Positions 1-5,432 of a DNA stretch of 11,173 nucleotides are shown here, one piece after another. Both the position numbers and the translations under genes were made by a program. Origin of the DNA: Massilia sp. UBA2604 (lineage in GTDB: Bacteria > Pseudomonadota > Gammaproteobacteria > Burkholderiales > Burkholderiaceae_D); NCBI GenBank assembly GCA_002339265.1, contig DDKG01000108.1, positions 1 through 11,173 on the forward strand, written 5' to 3'. The first letter of the stretch is position 1, and the number at the start of each line of letters is the position of its first letter. A model generated the notes under the pieces. The model was not told the origin of the DNA. It searched no databases and worked only from the letters and a program-made list of their open reading frames with translations.

Positions 1-657
1 GACGTCGACGACGTGCGCTGGGTGGCGGCCTTCGGCGCCGACTACGGCATGATTGCGGTGCGTTCCGATTCGCCCTGGCAGTCGCTGGACGACCTGTTGG
101 ACGCCCTGAAGCGCGACCCCAAGAAGGTCTTGATCGGCATGTCCGGCACCGTCGGCAGCCAGGACTGGATCAAGATGGCGTTGTTGGCGCAGATGGCCGG
201 CATCGATCCGCGCAAGATGCGCTTCGTCGCCCTCGAGGGCGGCGGCGAGCAGTTCATCGCGATGCAGGAAAACCACGTGCAGGCGGTGTCGGGCGACACC
301 TCCGAAGCCTTGCTGTACACCGGCGCCGGCAAGGTGCGGGTGCTGGCGGTGCTGTCCGAACAGCGCCTGCCCGGCGCGCTGGCTAATGTGAAGACCGCGC
401 GCGAGCAGGGCTACGACGTCGTCTGGCCGGTAATCCGTGGCGTGTGGATGGGGCCGGACGTGCGCGAGGCCGACTACCGGCGCTGGGTCAAGGCTTTCGA
501 CAATATGGAGGCCAGCCCGGAATTCGCCGAGAAGCGGGCGCGGGCCGGCCTGTATCCATTCTCGCTCACCGGCGACGCATTGACCCGCTACATCAAGCAG
601 TCGGTCGCCGGCCACCATCGCCAGGCCCGCCAGTTCAAGCTGCTGCGCGAACGCTAG
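1..657 (+). CDS. Bug/TctC-family periplasmic substrate-binding protein, C-terminal part (5' end outside window)
   Basis: The reading frame is open from base 1 (DVDDVRWVAAFG...) to TAG at 655-657, so about 218 residues of the C-terminal part are visible and the N-terminus and signal peptide are missing. The pattern fits the Bug/TctC family of extracytoplasmic binding proteins: a segment like YGMIAVRSDSPW followed by a DLLDALKRDPKKV helix, a GSxGSQDW-type ligand-loop region, and late GVWMGPDV and SPEFAEKRARAGLYP segments. Family members bind carboxylates or other small organic acids in the periplasm, sometimes with a TctAB permease and often as orphans. No permease gene is visible here, and the substrate cannot be deduced. 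The gene converges on the PEP-CTERM pair with only 9 bp between stop codons. Confidence 0.85.
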   Translation, partial: DVDDVRWVAAFGADYGMIAVRSDSPWQSLDDLLDALKRDPKKVLIGMSGTVGSQDWIKMALLAQMAGIDPRKMRFVALEGGGEQFIAMQENHVQAVSGDTSEALLYTGAGKVRVLAVLSEQRLPGALANVKTAREQGYDVVWPVIRGVWMGPDVREADYRRWVKAFDNMEASPEFAEKRARAGLYPFSLTGDALTRYIKQSVAGHHRQARQFKLLRER

Positions 658-666
658 GCCGGGACT

Positions 667-1275
667 TCAAGCGCGACCGCGCCTCCGTGCCGACAGGCCC
701 AGCAGGCCCAGCATGCCGATGCCGGCCAGCGCCAGGCTCGCCGGTTCCGGCACCTCGGCAAGGCTGGCGCCGACCGTCAGGTTGTCAAGGCCTACCCAGC
801 TGGTCAGCGCGGTCGTGCTCAGCGTGATCGACGAGATGGCGACGTCGCTGAGAAAGCCGCGGTAGCCGTCCTCGATCGATTCCGGCGTCAGGGTGGTCGT
901 GGTGCCATCGCTGAGCGCAATGGAAATCGCCGTCCTCACGAAGTCGCCGCGGTCCTGGGTATTGAAGAAGTTGGCGCCAAGGGCGGTCACCGCCGCGCCG
1001 GTAAAGGTGATCACCAGCGGATCGGTCGAGGTGAACACGCCCAGGAAGCGGCCGTCCGAGTACAGGCCGTTCGGGCTGGACACCGTGTAGCCATACCGCC
1101 CATTTGAATAGGCGAGTTCGCCAGGCACGTCGGCGACCACGCTGTCGAAGGTTTCCGTGTATGCACCGTCCGCGACTTGCGGCAGGAAGTCGGTGGGCGA
1201 GGTATGGATCACCGCGGCGTGCGCAGGCGAGACGAGGGCGGCAGCCAGGGCGATCGGGGCGAGAAATGCTTTCAT
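667..1275 (-). CDS. PEP-CTERM sorting-domain protein (distal paralogue of a tandem pair)
   Basis: A 202-aa exported protein. Residues 1-20 are a signal peptide ending in AHA. A central domain of about 150 residues carries GAYTETFD, FTGAAVTALGANFFNT and DNLTVGA. The C-terminus is a PEP-CTERM signal: VPEPAS at 175-180, a hydrophobic segment, then ARRRGRA. In known systems such tails are recognised by an exosortase and the protein is delivered to the cell surface or extracellular matrix; no exosortase is in this window. Two adjacent ATGs exist (1278 and 1275). I chose 1275 because the strong AAGGAGG (1286-1280) lies 4 nt before it but only 1 nt before 1278, and because the paralogue also begins MK. 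The start overlaps the upstream paralogue's stop (TGATG), so translational coupling is expected. Function unknown; possibly matrix-associated. Confidence 0.88.
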   Translation of the reverse strand: MKAFLAPIALAAALVSPAHAAVIHTSPTDFLPQVADGAYTETFDSVVADVPGELAYSNGRYGYTVSSPNGLYSDGRFLGVFTSTDPLVITFTGAAVTALGANFFNTQDRGDFVRTAISIALSDGTTTTLTPESIEDGYRGFLSDVAISSITLSTTALTSWVGLDNLTVGASLAEVPEPASLALAGIGMLGLLGLSARRRGRA

Positions 1276-1895
1276 CATGCCTCCTTCCGGGATGCTGCAC
1301 GGCGACGCACGCCCAGCAGGCCGGCCAGGCCGGCGCCCATCAGGCCCAGGCTGGCCGGCTCGGGCACTTCGCCCGGCGCTTCGCCGATCCAGGCGCCGAC
1401 CGTCAGGTTGTCGATGCTGGCGAAATTCTCCCGGCCCGTGCTGCTGAGCGTGACGGAGGCGATGGCGACGTCGGAAACGAAGCCGCGGTAGCTGTCCTCG
1501 ACCGATGTGGGGCTGAAGCGCGTGACCGTGCCGTCACTGAGCGCGATGATGATTTCGGTGGCGCGGAAGGCCAGGTCGAAACCGGTGTTGTAGAAATTGG
1601 CCCCGAACGCCGTGACGTCGGCGCCTGTAAACGAGATGGTGAACGAACTGGCGGAGGTGGACGTGCTCAGGAATTCACCGGCTCCATACAGGCCGCGCCC
1701 GGCAAAGGCCGTGTAGGCATAATCTCCTTGCGCGAAGTCCAGCGCGCGCGGCGCATCCGGGAGGACGGTGTCGAAGGTTTCGGTATAGGCGCCTTGCGCC
1801 ACCAGCGGCAGGAAGGCCGCGGACGAGGTGTGGACGACTGCGGCATGGACGGGTGCGATCAGAGAGAGCGCGACTAATGCAAAAGCATGTTTCAT
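1275..1895 (-). CDS. PEP-CTERM sorting-domain protein (proximal paralogue of a tandem pair)
   Basis: A 206-aa exported protein with a signal peptide (residues 1-18, ending VHA), a domain clearly homologous along its length to the following gene, and a PEP-CTERM tail (VPEPAS at 177-182, hydrophobic segment, then RRRAASRKEA). Blocks shared with its neighbour include GAYTETFD, ALSDGT, YRGF-SDVAI and DNLTVGA, so the pair arose by tandem duplication. The frame stays open far upstream, but that extension is antisense to the exoD-like gene. The ATG at 1895 is preceded by AAAGGA at a normal distance and directly starts the signal peptide, so it is the supported start. It is probably the first gene of a two-gene operon. 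The exported, sorted location is inferred from the motifs; the molecular role is unknown. Confidence 0.88.
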   Translation of the reverse strand: MKHAFALVALSLIAPVHAAVVHTSSAAFLPLVAQGAYTETFDTVLPDAPRALDFAQGDYAYTAFAGRGLYGAGEFLSTSTSASSFTISFTGADVTAFGANFYNTGFDLAFRATEIIIALSDGTVTRFSPTSVEDSYRGFVSDVAIASVTLSSTGRENFASIDNLTVGAWIGEAPGEVPEPASLGLMGAGLAGLLGVRRRAASRKEA

Positions 1896-2024
1896 GGTTG
1901 TCCTTTCATCGTTAACATTTGCATGCGAGGGCTGTAGGGAGCGTTCGAATGGAAGTTGCAATACAGAAAACGCCATGCCGGGATTTGACATGTATCGATA
2001 ACAACGTTTGCTCCCGCCGAATGG

Positions 2025-2036
2025 ATGCATATGCAT
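2025..2036. repeat. 12-bp perfect palindrome ATGCATATGCAT
   Basis: ATGCATATGCAT reads identically on both strands. It lies in the divergent intergenic region about 130 bp from the PEP-CTERM start and about 170 bp from the exoD-like start. It could be a regulator site, but a short A/T-containing palindrome can also occur by chance. Confidence 0.5.
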
Positions 2037-2110
2037 GCGCAATCTCACCATCCAGACTGGCGAATCCGTCGGATGCTCGACAATTAAGCGTGTCAACGCC
2101 GGGTAGCGCG

Positions 2111-2116
2111 TATACT
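2111..2116 (+). promoter_or_regulatory. Possible -10 box (TATACT) for the exoD-like gene
   Basis: TATACT matches the sigma-70 -10 consensus at five of six positions and lies 88 bp before the exoD-like ATG. No good -35 is present at 16-18 bp, so the site may be weak or activator-dependent. A similar TATACT precedes the H1-like gene at 6743-6748. Confidence 0.35.
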
Positions 2117-2204
2117 GTCGGTCCGTCGATCTGGCCACGCTCCGGTATTGCCTGCAAAAGAGCCGTGCGGATCCCGTATTCACGACACCAGGACAAGAAA
2201 CGCA

Positions 2205-2828
2205 ATGAACAGTGCACCGATTTCCCAGACGCTCCGCTCGCTGGTCCGTTCCCTGCCGCGCACCGGCATCACCCTCAGCGAACTGATCCAGCGCGTCGGC
2301 AACGATGGCCTGCTGATCCTGGTGACCCTGCTGACGCTGGTGTTCCTGATCCCGGTGTCGATCCCCGGCGTCAGCACCGTGTTCGGCGCCGCCATCCTGC
2401 TCATCAGCGTGAGCCGCCTGTTCGGCCGCAACCTGTGGATTCCGTCGAAGATCGAGCACCGCATGATCGGCACCCGCAAGCTGCGCCCGCTGCTGCGCAA
2501 GGCCTTGTCCTGGCTGAAGAAGCTCGAGCGGGTCAGCCGTCCGAACCGCATCCAGTGGCTGGTGGCGGGCGGCACCATGGCCTTCATCAACAACCTGGCG
2601 CTGATCCTGGGCGCCGTGCTGCTGATGATGCCGTTCGGCCTGATCCCGTTCAGCAATACCTTCCCGGCGGTGGCCATCCTGTTCCTCGCCATCGGCCTGC
2701 TGCAGCGCGACGGCCTGTGCATCCTGCTGGGCCATATCAGCAACGTCCTGACGATCCTGTATTTCGCCGTCCTGATCGGCGGCGGCGGCCTGGCCATCCG
2801 CGAGGTGTTCAACCGCTTTGCCGGCTGA
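2205..2828 (+). CDS. ExoD-family membrane protein
   Basis: A 207-aa integral membrane protein of the ExoD family (exopolysaccharide synthesis, ExoD). An N-terminal amphipathic part (residues 1-35, LSELIQRVGNDGLL) is followed by hydrophobic segments near 36-72, a basic cytoplasmic stretch (80-116), and further membrane segments near 117-165 and 171-200. Family-typical proline/glycine blocks are IPVSIPGVSTVFG (49-61) and MPFGLIPFSNTFPAV (142-156), followed by LLQRDG. In rhizobia exoD mutants affect exopolysaccharide production and alkali tolerance; the biochemical role is not established. The frame is open upstream to 2148, but that extension (19 residues, polar and Cys/Arg-rich) has no clear ribosome site. 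The ATG at 2205 matches the usual family N-terminus, although its AGGA is 11 nt away. It may start a rightward group. Confidence 0.85.
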   Translation: MNSAPISQTLRSLVRSLPRTGITLSELIQRVGNDGLLILVTLLTLVFLIPVSIPGVSTVFGAAILLISVSRLFGRNLWIPSKIEHRMIGTRKLRPLLRKALSWLKKLERVSRPNRIQWLVAGGTMAFINNLALILGAVLLMMPFGLIPFSNTFPAVAILFLAIGLLQRDGLCILLGHISNVLTILYFAVLIGGGGLAIREVFNRFAG

Positions 2829-2858
2829 GCCTGGCAAGGCGTTGATGTCTAGGAGCAA

Positions 2859-2922
2859 CGTCGAAGCGGAAGCGTTGGCTTGTTGCAAAGCATCTTCTTC
2901 TGATAAGCTGGCCGCTTCGACG
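2859..2922. repeat. Perfect 11-bp inverted repeat ahead of the 91-aa gene
   Basis: CGTCGAAGCGG at 2859-2869 is the exact reverse complement of CCGCTTCGACG at 2912-2922, with 42 bases between. The right arm ends on the first base of the GGAG ribosome site (2922-2925) of the gene starting at 2931. The enclosed segment is locally less G/C-rich and contains weak promoter-like TTGTTG (2880-2885) and GATAAG (2902-2907) elements. It could act as paired operator half-sites around a promoter, or as a long-loop RNA stem if transcription comes from exoD. Confidence 0.75.
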
Positions 2923-2930
2923 GAGAGCCC

Positions 2931-3206
2931 ATGTTCCTGGACCATCCCACCATGACCGCGACCAATGCCGTGGCCGAGCCGGACCGCCTGGAGCGCCTGC
3001 AGCGCGTGTACGGCTACGCGACGGCGCTGGCGGACGGCTTGGGCGATGGTGGTTTCGTCGATAAAGTCACCCAGCTGCACGATCACAAGGGCACCCTGAT
3101 CGTGTTCTGGCACGAACCGCCCCTGGAAGCGGAGCGGGACTATTTCACCCGCGCCTGGGCCAGCAAGGTCGGCGACGGCACCCTGAACGTCGAACATGAG
3201 TACTGA
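2931..3206 (+). CDS. Hypothetical 91-aa protein upstream of the GGDEF gene
   Basis: I do not recognise this family. The 91-aa product is soluble, with no signal peptide or membrane segment. It has a helical first half (EPDRLERLQRVYGYATALADG) followed by a segment that looks like beta strands with aromatic and acidic residues (VDKVTQLHDHKGTLIVFWHEPP), then YFTRAWASKV. The composition is that of a small folded alpha/beta protein, not a random reading. A GGAG (2922-2925) sits 5 nt before the ATG, which supports the start. Its last 11 bases overlap the start of the GGDEF protein gene, so the two are almost certainly co-transcribed and probably translationally coupled. This suggests, but does not prove, a functional link such as a regulator or partner of the membrane GGDEF protein. 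Confidence 0.72.
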   Translation: MFLDHPTMTATNAVAEPDRLERLQRVYGYATALADGLGDGGFVDKVTQLHDHKGTLIVFWHEPPLEAERDYFTRAWASKVGDGTLNVEHEY

Positions 3207-4380
3207 CACAATGATGCTGGACGCGTCGACCATGGTCCTGGTACTGGCATTGGGCAACCTGACCCTGTGCGCGCTGCTGACCTTCTTCAATCACGGACCG
3301 ACCCGTTCGCCGGCGCTGGTGCTGTGGAGCCTGTCGAAACAGATCCAGGGCGGCGCCTGGCTGCTGCTGGCCCTGGGCGACGCCGGCGTGGTGCCGGCCC
3401 CGATCGCGGTGCCGGGCGGCTATGCCTTGCTGTTCGCCGGCGTGGCGGTCGAAGGCGGCGCTTCATGGGAAGCGGCGCGCCGGCGCGCCTGGCGCACCCC
3501 GACCATGATCGTCGGCGGCTTGGCGATCCTGGCGTTCTTCGTGTGCTACCTGATCGACGAGGAAGCCTTGCGCGCCGTGGCCGCGTCGCTGCTGCTGGGC
3601 GGCTTCTATTTCTCGGGCGCGCTGGCACTCAGCTGGCGCTGGCGCGACGTCAGCCTGCTGCAGCGCTTCCTGGCCGTGGCCAGCATGGCGCTGGCCCTGG
3701 TGGTTGCCTCGCGCGGCCTGTCGGTGCTGCTGCTGCCGGGCGGCTGGGGCTGGCTCACGAGCGAGCTGATGAGCCAGCTGTCCAGCGGCGCCCTGTACCT
3801 GCTCATGCTCGGCAACGCCTTCGGGGTGCTGCTGCTGACCCGCGAACGCCTGCAGGACGCGCTCGAGCGCGCCGAGGTGATCGATCCGCTGACCGATGCA
3901 CCGAACCGGCGCGGTTTCTTCCAGCTGCTGGCGCCGTGGATGGCGCTGGCGCGCCGCCCCGGCCTGCCGACCGCGCTGGTAGTGTTCGATCCGGACGGCT
4001 TCAAGCGCGTCAACGACAGCTATGGCCATCCGGCCGGCGACGTCGTGCTGCGCCAGATGGTCGAGCTGTGCCGGCGCCAGCTGCGCGACAGCGACCAGCT
4101 GGGCCGGGTGGTGGGCGTGGAGTTCGCGCTGCTGCTGCCGCGCACCAACCTCGCCGAAGCCGCGCTGGTGGCCGAACGCATCCGGGCCGCGATCGAGTCG
4201 ACCCCGTTCAAGGGCGAGCGCGCGATGATCAAACTGACCGCCAGCTTCGGCGTCACCACTATCCGCCCCGAGGACAGCACCACGACGCTGTTCCAGCGCG
4301 CCGACGAGGCCTTGCAGCAGGCCAGGCAGGCGGGACGCAATCGCGTGGAGCAGGCCAGCGAGACGCTGGCCGAGGTTTGA
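3196..4380 (+). CDS. Seven-TM protein with degenerate GGDEF domain (likely inactive cyclase, I-site kept)
   Basis: A 394-aa protein with about seven hydrophobic segments in residues 11-215, then a short helix and a GGDEF domain from about 228 to 390. Active GGDEF domains make c-di-GMP from two GTP. Recognisable blocks are DPLTDAPNRRGF (230-241), FDPDGFKRVNDSYGHPAGD (264-282) and the C-terminal ADEALQQARQAGRNRV. D265 (metal ligand), N273 and D282 (guanine contacts in the family) are kept. The signature itself is VGVEF (306-310) instead of GG(D/E)EF, so the third-position acidic metal ligand is Val308. An I-site RxxD (R297-D300) lies exactly five residues upstream, as in PleD. I infer loss of cyclase activity with possible c-di-GMP binding. 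The start overlaps the 91-aa gene by 11 bp and has no clear ribosome site of its own; ATG 3211 is an alternative. Confidence 0.88.
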   Translation: MSTDTMMLDASTMVLVLALGNLTLCALLTFFNHGPTRSPALVLWSLSKQIQGGAWLLLALGDAGVVPAPIAVPGGYALLFAGVAVEGGASWEAARRRAWRTPTMIVGGLAILAFFVCYLIDEEALRAVAASLLLGGFYFSGALALSWRWRDVSLLQRFLAVASMALALVVASRGLSVLLLPGGWGWLTSELMSQLSSGALYLLMLGNAFGVLLLTRERLQDALERAEVIDPLTDAPNRRGFFQLLAPWMALARRPGLPTALVVFDPDGFKRVNDSYGHPAGDVVLRQMVELCRRQLRDSDQLGRVVGVEFALLLPRTNLAEAALVAERIRAAIESTPFKGERAMIKLTASFGVTTIRPEDSTTTLFQRADEALQQARQAGRNRVEQASETLAEV

Positions 4381-4469
4381 GCGTTATCACATAGGGAAGA
4401 GCTGGCGGTGCGCCGTCACGCGCATGTCACGGGCGAGGCTTATCCTGCGGCCTGTTCAAAGGACATGGC

Positions 4470-5432
4470 ATGCAAGCTCCACAAAGCGAATCACCTATCT
4501 ATGCGGCCGTCGAGCTGGGCTCGGACAGCTTCCGCCTGCACGTCGGGCATGTCGAGGGCGGCGTGCTGCGCCTGGTCGCCACCATGGCCGAGCCGGTGCG
4601 GCTGGCCGCGACGCTCGACGAAGACGGCATGCTGTGCACGTCCGCCATGCGCCGTGCCCTGGAATGCCTGGATGGGTTCCGCAGCACGCTTGACGCCTGG
4701 CGTCCGCGGGCGGTGCGCGTGGTCGCAACCTCGGCCCTGCGCATGGCGCGCAATGCGGCGCTGTTCCTGCCGGCGGCCGGCAAGGCGCTGGGCCGGCCGA
4801 TCGAGCTGATCGCCGGCGACGAGGTCGGCCGCCTGGTCTACCTGGGTGTGGCGACCACCCTCGGCGCACAGGATGCCGCGTCGCGCCTGGTGGTGGATGT
4901 CGGCAGTGGTGCGACCGAGCTGGTGCTGGGGCAGGGCGCCACCATCCGGCGCATCGAAACCTTCGCCATTGGCGCCGTGCGCCAGAGCCTGACCTTCTTT
5001 GCCGACGGCCAGCTCGACGCCGCCGCCTTCAATGCCGCGGTGCGCTCGAGCCGCAGCCGCTTCGCCGAAGCCAGGCTGGGCGCCCAGCGCTGGCAACGCG
5101 CCTATGGCGCCTGCGGCCCGGTGCGCGCGCTGGCCGAGATCGCCCGGCTGAGGGGCGAGCCGGAGGGCGTACTGACCAGATCCTGCCTCGAGCGCCTGCG
5201 CGCCGACTTCATTGAACTCGGCCACGTAACGCGGGTGCGCCTGGCCTATGCGCCGGCCGAACGCGTCTCGCACCTGCCGGGAGGGCTGGCGATCCTGATC
5301 GGATTGATGGAAGAACTCGACATCGCCGAGCTGGTCGCGGTGCAGGCCGGGCTGCGCGTGGGCGCGCTATGGGACCTGCACCAGCGCGCCGTGGCGGTGA
5401 ACGCGCTAGCGAATCCGCTCGGCGTCGCCTGA
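4470..5432 (+). CDS. Ppx/GppA-family phosphatase homologue, short form, catalytic Glu replaced
   Basis: A 320-aa protein of the exopolyphosphatase/guanosine pentaphosphatase family (actin-like ATPase fold), lacking the C-terminal HD-type domains of the roughly 510-aa E. coli Ppx. Family blocks are AAVELGSDSFRL (12-23), VVATSALRMARN (84-95), IELIAGDEVGRLVYLGV (111-127), VVDVGSGATELVLG (141-154) and late HLPGGLAILIGLMEELDI. Active enzymes remove terminal phosphate from polyphosphate or pppGpp. Aligned with E. coli Ppx (EIISGNEEARL), the catalytic Glu121 corresponds to Val119 (codon 4824-4826). The first phosphate-loop Asp is Glu15, and GGGSTEL has become GSGATEL. Catalysis is therefore doubtful, and a binding or regulatory role is possible. 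AAAGGA (4458-4463) lies 6 nt before the ATG. The 3' end overlaps the convergent gene by 27 bp. It lies 89 bp after the GGDEF gene and is possibly co-transcribed. Confidence 0.87.
   Translation: MQAPQSESPIYAAVELGSDSFRLHVGHVEGGVLRLVATMAEPVRLAATLDEDGMLCTSAMRRALECLDGFRSTLDAWRPRAVRVVATSALRMARNAALFLPAAGKALGRPIELIAGDEVGRLVYLGVATTLGAQDAASRLVVDVGSGATELVLGQGATIRRIETFAIGAVRQSLTFFADGQLDAAAFNAAVRSSRSRFAEARLGAQRWQRAYGACGPVRALAEIARLRGEPEGVLTRSCLERLRADFIELGHVTRVRLAYAPAERVSHLPGGLAILIGLMEELDIAELVAVQAGLRVGALWDLHQRAVAVNALANPLGVA

Larger units (their letters stand above)
1896..2204. other. Divergent intergenic region between the PEP-CTERM pair and exoD-like gene
   Basis: This 309-bp stretch is noticeably less G/C-rich than the genes on either side and has no convincing coding frame. 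It contains an 8-bp palindrome TATCGATA (1993-2000), a 12-bp palindrome (2025-2036), a TTGACA on the plus strand at 1985-1990 with no matching -10 at normal spacing, and a TATACT at 2111-2116. TGCATGCG occurs twice (1920-1927 and 2033-2040). It must hold the promoters of both divergent units unless one is read from outside. I could not define the leftward promoter. Confidence 0.6.

Noticed and set aside
1104..1877. 257-aa rightward open frame over the PEP-CTERM genes
   Set aside because: Arg/Gly-rich antisense shadow; both PEP-CTERM genes on the other strand have signal peptides, ribosome sites and sorting tails.
1985..2013. TTGACA at 1985-1990 as a full rightward promoter
   Set aside because: No acceptable -10 lies 16-18 bp downstream (TTGCTC at 2008-2013).
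2829..2840. GCCT-AGGC mini-hairpin after the exoD-like stop as a terminator
   Set aside because: Only a 4-bp stem with a 4-base loop and no following T-run, so not credible as an intrinsic terminator.
1896..3290. Long leftward open frame extending the proximal PEP-CTERM protein to 671 aa
   Set aside because: The extension is antisense to the exoD-like and 91-aa genes, with Ala/Gln/Asp/His-rich shadow composition. The signal peptide and ribosome site put the true start at 1895.
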